Shown here: positions 1 to 10,550 of the stretch, one piece after another
Numbering within the stretch: position 1 is the stretch's first letter
Layout of the letters: every line of letters starts with the position of its first letter
Assembly (NCBI GenBank): GCA_021234155.1
Contig: JAJEKV010000110.1
Coordinates: forward strand, 930,187-994,186
Length of the DNA: 64,000 nt
Reading direction: 5' to 3'
Source: Isoetes taiwanensis
Lineage: Eukaryota; Streptophyta; Lycopodiopsida; Isoetales; Isoetaceae
The notes under the pieces: model-generated
Databases searched by the model: none
The model's input: only the letters and a program-made list of their open reading frames with translations
What the model was told of the DNA's origin: nothing
Position numbers and translations under genes: made by a program

Positions 1-655
1 AGAAGCAAGCCTTGAGCATGCTTGGTATCATAAGGGAGTTGCATGGCTGAACCGTTGGGGCATCTCAATGGTAGATATGCCTGCAAAGCCAGAAGGGATC
101 AGGGAATGGGTCATGATGAGAGTTACCGATAAAATATGGGCAAATGCGCAAGGAAAAATGGAACTCTATAAAAGAGAAATTAATCCTATAGTCACCTACA
201 CACCGCAGCAGTATCTCCTTGAGCATTTACCTAGGGCACACCAACACTTGATTTGTCTGATGAGGATTAGCTCCCATCATCTACGAATTGAGTGTGGACG
301 ATGGCGTCAGATTCCTAGAGATCAGAGAACATGTGAAGTTTGCGGCTCACAAGAAGTTGAAGATGAACACCATTTTCTTATCGCTTGTCCAGCATATGTA
401 GCCATAGGAGATCGTCATGGATTGAAAGAGTCGGATCTTCAAAATGTATATACAGTTTTTCAGTTACGCCCACAGTCGCTTCCATCTCTCCTTGAGGAGA
501 TATGGCAAGTTTATGAGGTTTCTTTGCAGCGATGGACTGACTGGTCGCTCATTTTGTAGGTAGCATCTTTATGTTTGTTTTTGATATTTTGTCTCCTAGA
601 CCGTAGGGTCTCTATGAGATAGTGAATAAATTTATATTTTACATTTACATTTACA
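1..655 (+). pseudogene. LINE ORF2 C-terminal end and 3' tail, copy 1
   Basis: The open frame 68-559 encodes the C-terminal part of a plant non-LTR retrotransposon ORF2, downstream of the reverse transcriptase. It carries a Cys-His zinc motif of the type found at the end of LINE ORF2 proteins: CEVCGSQEVEDEHHFLIAC, spaced C-x2-C-x9-H-x4-C. After the stop at 559 there is about 70 bp of 3' UTR and a short repeated tail (ttttacatttacatttaca, 636-655), typical of a LINE 3' end. The RT and endonuclease would lie left of the window, or the copy is 5'-truncated. The sequence then passes abruptly into an unrelated phosphatase fragment. Confidence 0.75.
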
Positions 656-1150
656 ATGGTAACTGAACCTGGGATTCGAAGTGGCTATATGGTCTTGTAT
701 GGCAAAGAAAAATATGTCAATGTCCTTGATGTACTCGGCCTGCCAGTTTTGAAGTTCAAGTTTGTTTGGGGAAACGAAAGGGTCGAGCATGTGTCGGATC
801 TCGATCCGACCATCACGAAGGGGAAGCCTATTATGGTGAAAAGGCTGAAAAGAATTTATGAAGCATACCAGGATTTTAACAAACACAACACGATGATCAT
901 AGACGACACCGCCTACAAGTGCTATCATAACTCGGACAATACAATTATTGCAAAGAGTTATTGACCAGAAGAGCATGAAACGAATAAGTGGTTGTCTTAC
1001 AATCTCGTTCCGATGTTGGCGGAATCCCTGTTTTCCATTCTTATGGCTGTTGTGATTAGGAACTATCCGAACCTCAAGCAAGTTGATCCGGAGAGCAGCG
1101 CGATCATGAGGGCTATGGATGAGAAATATTATGATGATCAAGATCAGTGA
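656..1150 (+). pseudogene. Captured NIF/FCP1-like phosphatase fragment, copy 1
   Basis: The reading frame from 656 resembles the C-terminal half of plant NLI-interacting-factor (NIF/FCP1-like, HAD superfamily) phosphatases. The best evidence is NTMIIDDTAYKCYHNSDNT at 884-940, which matches the family pattern NT-hydrophobic-IDD-x-x-YK-x-x-x-N-x-x-NT containing the third HAD aspartate motif. It is followed by an SY motif and a helical tail. The N-terminal DxDxT nucleophile motif is absent, so it could not be catalytic. In copy 1 the frame is cut by TGA at 962-964, where copy 2 has CGA, a simple C-to-T change. The fragment sits between a LINE tail and a gypsy pol without its own introns or promoter, so I infer host-gene sequence captured in transposon DNA. 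Confidence 0.6.
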
Positions 1151-1250
1151 CTTCTGATTTCAGATAGCAAAATTCTGCAAAGTTTTGAAAGAAACATGAA
1201 TAAATGCATTATATTTTGTAACGAAAATACTTGTACATTCACTTTGTAGG

Positions 1251-1280
1251 GCCTTTCTCGACTCGCGAGTCGAGAAAGGC
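1251..1280. repeat. 30-bp perfect palindrome
   Basis: Positions 1251-1265 are the exact reverse complement of 1266-1280 (arms gcctttctcgactcg / cgagtcgagaaaggc, no loop). The equivalent place in copy 2 (about 21424-21455) keeps the outer gcctttct...aaaaggc but has lost the inner symmetry. Confidence 0.9.
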
Positions 1281-1444
1281 ACTACTTGTTCCAATGATGA
1301 GACCGTTCGTATGCTTTTCTGTGTGATTGGATGCACCTATACGGAATGAATGCTCTCCAATCGATTTTGAATTCTGCATCCTTTTCTTCGTTACTCATGA
1401 CTAATGGCACCGTAATTGTTAATCATATACTCTTTTTGTTCTAG

Positions 1445-2860
1445 GTGGCTCGACACATGGCACAGATCCCGCTCAGGCTACACTCTTACCAGGGCTTTGG
1501 GATAAGCTTGCTCGTGATTGCAGACGCTATGGGACCTCTTATGGAATGTGCACTTCCCAGCAGACAAGGACCAACAGGGTTCTTATGGTTTGATGGAGGT
1601 ATTTCTAAAAAACTAAATGTTGCATCATCTGCTGCTATTTTGAAAGACTCTTCTCACAAACTCTTAGCTAAAGTAGGAAGAATCTTCCCTCAAGTCACTT
1701 CTAATGTAGCAGAATATAAAGCTTTGATTGCAGGTCTTCAAGAAGCCAAAGCTATGGATATTGTCAATATCCACATTTATGGTGATTCACAATTAATCTG
1801 CAGACAAGTTTCAGGAGATTATCAAACAAAGAATGCAGATATGGAGCTCTTGAAGAATCAGGCAATGGGAGTACTCTCAAGTTTTGCTTCATGGAAGATC
1901 ACTCATATCCCAAGAGAAAATTTTTTTGAAGCTGATGCCTTGTGTAGGGAGACTCTCATGTCACATTTAACTGAGGGAGCTATTCCTGAAGATGACATTG
2001 ATGACAATGAAGTAAAAGCACTCTGTCCTATTTTGACCATTGATGCATCAGAGAAAAAAGATACTGAAGAGATTGTAATCACAAAAAATGGTAAGACTAG
2101 AACCCTGTTTGTTGGAGATTTGATTGAATATCAAAACAAAGAGAGCATACAAATGTTTTTTGAAGAAAGGAAAGATGTATTTGCTTGGGATTATTCAGAG
2201 TTATCAGGTATCAAAACTGAGGTATGCCAATTTGAAATTAAGATCAAGGAAGGTTGTAAACCTGTCTTTCAAAAATTAAGAAGAATTAATGCTTCACTGA
2301 TGGGACTAATCGAAGATGAATTGGATAAGATGTTAGATGCAGGTGTTATTATTGAAATTATTAACCCAGAATGGGTATCTTGCATTGTTCCTGTGGAAAA
2401 AAAAAGTAGGGCTTTAAGAATTTGCATTGACTATCGAGATCTCAACAAAGCCACCATCAAGGATTGTTACCCTTTGCCTTTTTTAGAGGAGATCTTATAT
2501 GCTGTAGCAGGTAAAGAGGTGTACTCATTTTTAGATGGATTCTCAGGATTCAATCAGATTAGCATTAAGGAAGAAGACCAGCCAAAGACTTCTTTCATCA
2601 CCCCCTGGGGCACATATGCTATGAAAAGAATGCCTTTTGGTCTAATGAATGCTCCAGCTACCTTCCAAAGGGCAATGGATGTTATTTTCAAATCAATGTC
2701 TGCTGAAGAGTTCAGGGTGTACTTAGATGATCTTTGCCTGGGCTCTCATCCTACTAATCATGTGGAGTTACTTGCAAAAATTTGTTCTCTATGCATGAGT
2801 TCAGGAGTTAATCTAAATCCAAAGAAATGCATCTTTTTGCATCAAAAGGACAACTCTTAG
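1445..2860 (+). pseudogene. Ty3/gypsy pol, aRNase H plus reverse transcriptase (copy 1)
   Basis: Polyprotein part of an LTR retrotransposon. Residues about 44-165 form an archaeal-type RNase H with all four catalytic acids visible: D50 (WFDGG), E90 (AEYKAL), D114 (YGDSQL) and D164 (EADAL). A linker follows, then a Ty3/gypsy reverse transcriptase from about residue 240, with [22 protein letters not shown] and the catalytic YLDD (about residues 425-428). The RNase H therefore precedes the RT. The listed ATG is just the first in frame; residues 1-43 belong to a different sequence block (see 1400-1510) and are not typical of the family. Gag and protease are missing upstream. The frame closes at 2860 because copy 1 has caactcttagg where copy 2 has caacttcttagg, so pol was probably one frame. 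Confidence 0.85.
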
Positions 2861-4098
2861 GACATGAAATATCCAACCAAGGCATTCAAGTTGCTCAAGA
2901 CAAGATTGAAGCCCTCAAAAAACTAGCACTTCCCAAGAATCTAAAGCAGGTTAAGAGTTTTATTGGTATGACAAGTTTCCTCAGGATGTATATTCCTAAT
3001 TTTGCTCATATGTTGAGTCCCATTTCTAGATTGACAAGGGTAGGCAAGTTTTCTAAGTCTGAAAGTAAGCATATACCTATCACATGGACTTCAGAATGCC
3101 AAGAGGCCTTTGACTTTCTCATTCTATCCATATGTGAAGCCACACTTTTGAAAAAACTAGATTTGAACATGCCATTTGAAGTTTATATTACTGTTACTAA
3201 AAAGGCTATAGGATTAGCCATTTTGCTAGATAAACACACCATAGTATTTGCAAGTAAACAATGGTCTGCCCTTGAAGAAAGATATACCAGAATAGAAAAG
3301 AGTGTTGCTGCACTCATGTTCCTTATCAATAGGCAAGGACACTTGCTTCTGAAGAGTCAAGTCCAAGTCTACATGAAGCAAAATCCAATGGGTTTACTGT
3401 TTGGTAAGGCAACCAATAAGCCAAAGATACAGAGATGGGCTTGTAAGTTACAAAGTTATGATATTTCTGTAAAAGAGTTGCATTTGGTACGAAGTCCTAG
3501 CCTTTATTTGCCTTACATATTTTTTGACCATGAAGATGAGTTGGATACTACTGACACTTCACTTGCAGTAGCTCATATAGAGGTAACTCCAGAAGATCAA
3601 GCTAAGGGAGGATGGCAACAACGTATTAGAGACTTTTTACAATATGGGATCATCTCCCCAAGCCTCACTTCAAGCCAAAAAAAGAGACTCAAGGATAAAT
3701 GCAGACAATTGAAGATGATAGACAATGTCTTGTGCAAAGTCAACCGAGATGGAGTCTTGCTAAGGTGTGTAGATGAAAGTGAGTCTGCTCTAATTATCAG
3801 GGAAATGCATAAAGGTATTTGTGGAGGACATTTTGCTGGTGATACTACAATAAAAAAGATTCTCAGGTCTGGATACTACTGGCCTAATGTTTTTAAAGAT
3901 TGTTATGAGATTATAAAGACTTGCCATCAATGCCAAATCTTTAGCAAAAGAATTTTACTGCCAGCTGCTCTTAATCCCATCATATCTCCAGGGCCTTTTC
4001 AGATTTGGGGACTAGATTATATTGGCCCCATTAATCCTTCTTCTGCAGGTCAACATCAACATATTATTGTAGCCACGGACTATTTTACCAAGTGGTGA
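2827..4098 (+). pseudogene. Ty3/gypsy pol, degenerate RNase H plus integrase N-half (copy 1)
   Basis: Continues the preceding frame after a one-base shift. It starts with the RT thumb (LLGHEIS, SFIGMTSFLRMYIPNF). Next comes the usual gypsy RNase H position: EVYITVTKKAIGLAIL stands where families normally show a DAS-type catalytic aspartate, and VQVYMKQNPMGLL where TDH is expected, so at least two catalytic acids are gone. Integrase follows: HHCC zinc-binding region (H and C residues around MHKGICGGHF and KTCHQCQ), then the first catalytic aspartate in IWGLDYIGPI and ATDYFTKW. The frame breaks at 4095-4100 (aagtggtgaggaggc) before the second aspartate. Confidence 0.85.
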
Positions 4099-4920
4099 GG
4101 AGGCTATACCTTTGAGGCGAGCTAATGCCTCCCACAACTACAAGGTTTTACATGAATATGTTTGTTCGGGTTTGGTATTCCTTTCGGTTGCATTCGATAG
4201 GGGTACACCTTTTGTTAATAAAGTTATTGCTAACTTTGTTGGACATTTTGAAGGTCAAGCATACCAAAAGCTCCTCATACTATCCTCGGGGTAATGGACA
4301 AGCCGGAAGCCACTAACAAAGTGTTGAAAAATTTTTTGCGAGAAGGCGGTTGAGGTCAACAAGAGGGATTGGCATGTCAAAATAGTGGATGCACTTTGGG
4401 CTTATAGAGTCACCATCAAAACAGCTACAAATCATACACCTTTCAATTTGGTTTATGGCATAGAGGCGGTTTACAGTGAACTTCGAGTTGCCTTCCACGA
4501 GATTGGCTCATAAATTATGCTTACCTTTTGAACATGCCTTGCAAGAAAGATTGGATGCCTTCTTTGCACCTAGATGAATATAGAATGGAAGTTTGAGAAT
4601 ACTAATTTGCTGAAAAAGGCTAAAGATCTGGTTTGCATTCAAAAGCTGCACATAGAATACATGGTACTTTTAGGAAGGGGAACTTGTCCTTAAGTGGAAT
4701 AAGTCAAAAGAAGACTCACCGGCAAGTTTGATAATATTTGGGAAGGACCCTTTGTGGTCTTTGGAATCTGCAGTACCAATTCATTTGGCTACAAAGAGGT
4801 TGCCTCGGGAATGTTGTTACCAAATCCTATCAATATCCGCATTTGAAAGGTATTGGGACCAGCATGCTTGCTTGTCCTCTTTTGCATTAGAGTTTAAAGA
4901 TCCATGGTAGGTTTAGAATA
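4099..4920 (+). pseudogene. Ty3/gypsy integrase C-half, frame-broken (copy 1)
   Basis: Short overlapping frames continue the integrase. FDRGTPFVNKV (4189-4220 region) holds the second catalytic aspartate, and SSYYPRGNGQAG (4275-4310) holds the region just before the catalytic glutamate. The glutamate itself is lost in a frame break (gacaagccggaagccac). Further on, WHVKIVDALWAYRV and GKFDNIWEGPFVV-like sequence (4370-4400, 4725-4760) match the integrase core end and the C-terminal GPF region. Frame changes are too frequent for one protein. Many coincide with places where copy 2 differs at CAG/CTG. Confidence 0.75.
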
Positions 4921-5059
4921 GTTAGATCTATTTAATTTTGAGCATATTACTTTGATAAGTTAATTTTATGATTGTAGGTTGGGTGACACGAGGGGACGGT
5001 ATAAGTGATCTCAAGAAAAAGAGTGATTACTAATGCTTTACCAAGTGCCATATGCGGGA

Positions 5060-5350
5060 GCATCCTTTTTCCATCTTTATTCACGCCATAAGTAGTCCTG
5101 CTACTCATCTAGACTTCTTACTCTGTTTTTTCATTCCCATAAAAACACTCTACAATTGACTTCACCACCATAGCGAGTTGCAAGGTTTTGAGACTAACTA
5201 GTTTGTGTGTTTCCATCAGTGCATCCTTTCCCCACTTTCATTCATCTGCCATAAGTAGTCCTGCCATCCATTTAAACCCCTTTTTCTTGTTTTTCATTCC
5301 CAAAAGAAAGCACTCTGCAATTCAGCTTCACCATCATAGCAGAGTTGCTC
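5060..5350 (+). repeat. Two-unit tandem repeat after gypsy integrase, copy 1
   Basis: Units 5060-5220 and 5221-5350 share gcatccttt, ccataagtagtcctgc, ttcattccca, cactct.caattcagcttcacca and agcagagttgc with scattered differences. They lie in the non-coding 3' part of the gypsy element and are kept in copy 2. Confidence 0.8.
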
Positions 5351-7550
5351 TTTAAAGGATCAAGGAGGCACACATTCTTTTGTTTTGGCGAGATCTCAAC
5401 ACTTGCACATTTACCTCACCCTCATACACCATCCCCATCATCACCCTATCATATTCACACTCATTCTCATCCTTTTTTCACTCATCATATTCCACTCACA
5501 TCCTCCCACTACCATATTCACTCTTATTCCATCAACACTTGCACATTACACCCTCTCTTTACCATGATTCTCACTTAGGCACTTTGGTACAAAGTTCCCT
5601 CTATGGCTGAGGGGACCAGCCATTCTTTTGTTTTGGCGAGATGTTGCCCCCAAAGGGCAGCATGCTAATTGTGTTCTATGCATTCAAGTCAGGTTAAGTC
5701 ATTTCTGAAGACTAGGTCAAAGATTGGAAGAGCTTGGTAGTCAACATTGGTGTGAAGGTCAAAAGATGCTTACCTTCTAGGTCAACAAATGCTCAAGCCA
5801 AAAGTTCACAAAAGGTATTTTATTTGGGATCAAATGCTTAGTTAAGAATATGCTCTAGAAGAATCTGGGTTATGAAGTTTGGAAGACATCTTTTGAAGAT
5901 TGTAAGTTAAGAGTTTGGAAGACCCCCATGGTGTATAGTTTCTAATTTTAGTCTTTGTTTCACCCCACTACCTCCATTTTTGCACCTTTGGCCCAATATT
6001 GTTTTCATGTCCATTGCTCATCCCTTTGCCATGCCCATCTTGTCATTTTGCCCGAGTCCTTGCCATTTCCTCCAAATATCACTACATTGGTTATTCAAAA
6101 AGACATTCAAACCCCTATTGCAAAATTATTATTCCTCTCTTTTGCATTTTCACCTTTGTCTCCCTACTAGCCCTTTATGATTTCTTTTGCCTTATTCCTA
6201 TTCCATTATGCCCTCATGGGTATATTCCAAACCTTGTCAAAAGATGCCCCAAAGATTCAATATTCCTTTACACGTGTGGGCAATCTTCCTTATGGTCTAG
6301 AGGTTATAACTTCTTTTAAATATCCTATGAATAGGAGCCTTTAAACCATTGGCCAAGTTCTTAAAATGATCGAATATGGCATATACATGGCATATTCTGC
6401 AAAAAAATCTGAAAACCGTATCCACGAAAATTATCTTTAAAATACTGTTTGAAGAATCCTAGAACTGGAAATCCGGCTCGAATCATGCCTTCCCGCGCTC
6501 CATTCTCTCTGAGACCACTCTATTTTTAGATTCTGGAACCTAAGCAACAGATTAAGCCTAAATTTATTACCTAAAATTACTGGAATCGAAATTTGAAACT
6601 ATATACAGGGGAAACACAATCACGACATTTTTAAAAGCCCAGACGCACTCAAATCCGACATTGATCAATCTTGAGGCATGACTGAGCGATTCTTGAAGTT
6701 CCTGAGCATTCCTCAACTGGATTTGCAAAGATCTAATTGATATTACATTCAAAAAATTATCTTATGATTTATGATGATTATTTTACTGTATCTGGAGCTA
6801 TGAAGCATCCTTATCTATTGTTATCATGATATATTTACCTTCATATCAATTTAAATTGACTGCCAAGTTGTCAAATCCATCTCTGATATTTTCCTTAGCA
6901 ATTCTTGCCTGTCAAAATATTTTACAGAAAATCCTTGAGTGTTCTCAAGCACTATTGGCCCACTTGCCATCTATTCTTAGAGCCTGTATGAGCTAAAGGC
7001 GTTGAAATCATCCAAAAATACCACATCTAGCTCAAGTTATAAAAATTAGCACTGTTTACGTCGGCTTTTGGTATTTTGTCAAATCTAGCCACAAAAAATA
7101 CTTTTACAGATCCAAATGGAAATCTGACTACATGTCTCTCTTTCTTATCACCACTACAGTACATTTTGCTTTGGAAATCCCCAAAAACATGCTTAGCAAC
7201 TCTAAATCTCATTTTCTGATTACTGTTTTCCATATTTGACTTCTATTGACCAAATTTTGACCCCACTTTGAGATCGAATAACTTTCAAATTTAGTCTCTG
7301 ACTTGGTCAGGGACTTTGTCGTGGATACCTACACTTTTTTGAGCAAGTCTGGCCGGTTGACTCAAGAAATCAATCCATCTTTCATCACCACATCTGTTTT
7401 AGTCAAAGGCACCATTTTTTGAAAATGGGAAAGGTATAAAACTTCAAATTTTTGAACTTTTCTCTAGATTTATCTTGCATAGACTGATCACCTTAAGTGA
7501 TGGAGGTTCTAACCCAATTTGGGTGTAAACTCAATTTGTCCTTATGGTTG
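5351..7550 (+). other. Non-coding 3' region of gypsy element and unassigned repeat, copy 1
   Basis: No credible gene. 5395-5560 is a CA/TC-rich low-complexity tract (cacactcattctcatcc and similar) that gives spurious open frames in three phases. A possible 3' LTR start is tgttgcccc at about 5651, but I could not find a second LTR to confirm it. 6320-7500 is AT-rich and conserved in copy 2, without domains I recognise. LINE-1 sequence begins around 7550. Confidence 0.5.
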
Positions 7551-8299
7551 ACCTTTAAGCGGGTTTAGGGTCAACATTATGCCTCCACATCCTTATGAAA
7601 GAGAGCCTATGTGGGCTGAAATCAAATTTGGATGAGACATTGAGGCTGGGTAATTCTTTGGTGATTTTAATAATACTCCTCATAGTGACATGAAACTTGG
7701 TAACAAGATTAACATGTCTAAGAATGAGAGATATTCTTGGGAGAATTGGATGACTAACCAAGATCTCATCTATATCCCATCCTCCAACACTAAATTCTCT
7801 TGGAGCAATAAGAAAAAGGGAGACCAAAGAACTTTCTATATGTTGGACAGGCTTTACATCCATAATTCTGCTAGTTGGCTGGATAACTGCATAGTAACTA
7901 GTGATATTGCCAGCACGATTTCTGATCATCAGCCTCATTTTTTGGATACTAAAAATCTGTCTCTTGGTCCCAAGGGTAAGAATACCCCCTTTAAGTTTAA
8001 CACCTCCTTGCTTCAAATGAAGGCCTTCTGCCAGGAGTTTACCTCCTTTTATTTGTCCCTACCCAAGATTGGTCAGCATCAGTCTATGAGGAATTTTAAT
8101 GAAAAGATGAAGAAAGTTAAAACTTGGGTTAAGCAATGGGGTAAGGATTTAGCCCGGAAGAGAAAGAGATAAGCCTACTGGAACAGATAAAAGAGATCAG
8201 ATCTCTTATTGAAAACAATCCTAATGAGGACTCTCTTCATGTGAAAGAGGAGCAGCTGGAAAGTCAGATCAAGACTTTAGAAGCAGGGAATAAATTACT
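7550..8299 (+). pseudogene. LINE-1 endonuclease domain, copy 1
   Basis: The frame 7690-8172 and flanking pieces encode the C-terminal half of a LINE apurinic-type endonuclease. TKFSWSNKKKGDQRTFYMLD (7792-7851) is the conserved substrate-loop plus LDR region, and ISDHQPHFLD (7918-7947) holds the catalytic SDH motif. The GDFNN motif is seen in another phase at 7661-7675. After 8172 the frame shifts, but coding-like sequence continues to about 8295, where a hAT element is inserted. The element is L1-like and continues with its RT at 12131. It is 5'-truncated, since no ORF1 precedes it. Confidence 0.85.
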
Positions 8300-8939
8300 A
8301 CACCTATATTTTAGTGTAGCCAGGATAACTTTAGCTAAATTTGCTTCAAATCAACACCTGAAGTTTCTAACACTTGGCTAAATTTTGCAATTTTTCTCAA
8401 TCATGAATTCTTTCGTTTGGCTAAATTTCATATTTTTTTTGCCCAAAACTTTCTATCATTTGGCTACACTTGGACAATTTGTAAAGGCAAATATTAATTT
8501 AAACAAAAGTCGAAGCTTTTGGACGAAGATGATGAGTTTATCATTAATATGAGGTACTACAGAAGAAAATCACGACCAATAGTATAAATGCGCAATTATA
8601 ATGATAGTTAAAACATGTTTATGATATAGTTATAATCATAGAACACATGTAAAGGAGATATGTGCTTCACCTGCATTCGATAAAACCTAAACACATCAAA
8701 AAAACACGATGAACAAAAAAATATAATCATCACTTACAGAATTGCATGAAGACTTACCATCAACGAATAAAAAATACGGTCTTTGGGTATTCTCTTCTTG
8801 TCACCACCATAAATGCACTTGAGAAAGCATCCTCGAAGTACTCTCATGATCCACCATATATGTTCTACTTTACGGTCTGGTTTGCAAGCATCATTCCAAA
8901 GTTGAATACCCTTTCATATGGAAAAGTATATAGATCATA

Positions 8940-9471
8940 ATCACATGCATACAATCTCAATGTAGCGTCAGTTATCATCAAGCCTATTTCTAAGCTTGTT
9001 CTTCACAAAACTCATAGTGGAGAAGCACCTCTCATCTTAAACACTTCCCAAAACCATGCAAAGACAAAGCTCTGCGAAAGTCTAAAGTACTCGGAGATTG
9101 CCCAGCGTAATAAGCTATTAGATGCAAGCTTTTGCCATAGGCAGTCCACTCCAAACTCGTTGGCTTCTCAAGTTGAGCAAATTGTTTGTACATTGTATCA
9201 CCAAAAAGAGGTGCTTGTGCTTTCGCCTTTTATCATAATCCAATAGCCCATTAATGCGGGCCATCAACAAAAATTTTGTCACAACAAAATACTTTTCTAT
9301 TAAAGTTGATTTTGCTTGAAAAGACTTATGAATACTTGCACTTGAGTTTGCATGACTCCATGTGTGTGGGAAAACAATGCCTATGGCGTCCAAAACATCA
9401 TCTGGTGGAAAACGAGATCGAAGCTCATCTGCTAAAGCATTTGCAGCCTGCATATCAATAGAAGAAATCAA
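8940..9471 (-). pseudogene. hAT transposase remnant, copy 1
   Basis: The minus-strand frame 9118-9471 starts with a segment like the middle of plant hAT transposases (NALADELRSRF followed by a DxLDAIGIVFP stretch). In a second phase at 8978-9040 the minus strand reads ERCFSTMSFVKNKLRNRL, a good match to the hAT C-terminal dimerisation domain (E-R-x-FS-x-M-x-x-x-K-x-x-x-RN-x-L). The DNA-binding BED finger and the catalytic N-terminal part are absent, and at least two frame breaks and stops separate the pieces. Not functional. Confidence 0.72.
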
Positions 9472-10550
9472 AATCTAGTTGAATTGCACACTTGATATTA
9501 TCACTTGAATATAACTATCCATTGTTAGTTACACAAATGGATATGGATGTTTCTTATGTTTTTTTAAATACCAAATTAAATGTACTTATGTTTTTTTTGC
9601 CAAATTACACAAGTGTATGTCTATCGTTAGAATTGTGAATATGTTTAGGCGTTGTTAGGTACATTAAATTAGATGTTTCTTATGTCTACACTAAATTGGA
9701 TGTTTCTTATGTTTTTTTTTTTGCTGTGTGGAATGTTGTGGCTATGTTGTAGCTATGTTTACCAAATTACACAATAATCAAACTTATTCTGCATACCCAA
9801 TCATTTAATAACATATATAATTTTTCCCTTGTTAGTATTAATCATAGTCTTGGCATCTAGGCAAAGCTTGAACAAATCCAACAACACCTTAGCATCTGCA
9901 AAACAACATAATAAATTAAAATAAAAACAGTGATAAAATAAAACCGCCTGAGGAACTGAGGTCAGAAACAGAATTAAATTTGGTTCCTTGCAGGTTTCAT
10001 AATGTTGTAAATTTGGTCTTATTACCAGTCTTTATTTTACGGCCATCCTTTCTTTGTTATTCTTCATGTTTATACTTCACTTTTCGTCATGGTATCGAAG
10101 TGGGCATGCTAAAAGAGGACTCATATTTGTAGGGTATAAAGACGGGACAAACAAATTCCATCTCGACAATTTGTAAAGAATAGAGAGATCAAGCCAAGGA
10201 CCATGAGGGTCATTCCACAATCTCTACCAGGTCATCTAGAGAAACTTGATTTCAAACAGAATTACGGACATTCCATACAAAAATGAAGTGGTAAAAAAAT
10301 CATTCACCTCGACCGCTTTCCATGAGAAGCATGGCACTAAGGGGCCCCCTTTTATTTGGATGGCACTCTATTTTTTTTATTCCAATTGGTAGGAGATTAT
10401 TTTCAATTATGAACTGGCATTGTAAACGTGAAACATTTCTTCCCTCAAAGTTAATGGTGCAACCTGCGCAGGATAATGGATCATATGATAAATGATGAAT
10501 GTAAGAATGATAGGCCGGATGTTGGCTTGTAATTTTGTTCACTAGAATCT

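Noticed and set aside
2820-2860. Programmed frameshift between RT and RNase H in gypsy pol
   Set aside because: Copy 2 has an extra base exactly here that keeps the frame continuous, and no slippery motif with a downstream structure is visible; error or decay is more likely.
5345-5610. Overlapping His/Ser/Pro-rich open frames, also in copy 2
   Set aside because: Three phases are open at once over a low-complexity CA/TC tract; no start context or domain.
5955-6319. Overlapping open frames of 66-106 codons, identical in copy 2
   Set aside because: Several phases are open over the same pyrimidine-rich stretch, with no domain. Conservation is explained by the recent duplication.
10300-10542. 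Minus-strand 80-codon frame in the hAT element
   Set aside because: No domain, not maintained as a frame in copy 2.
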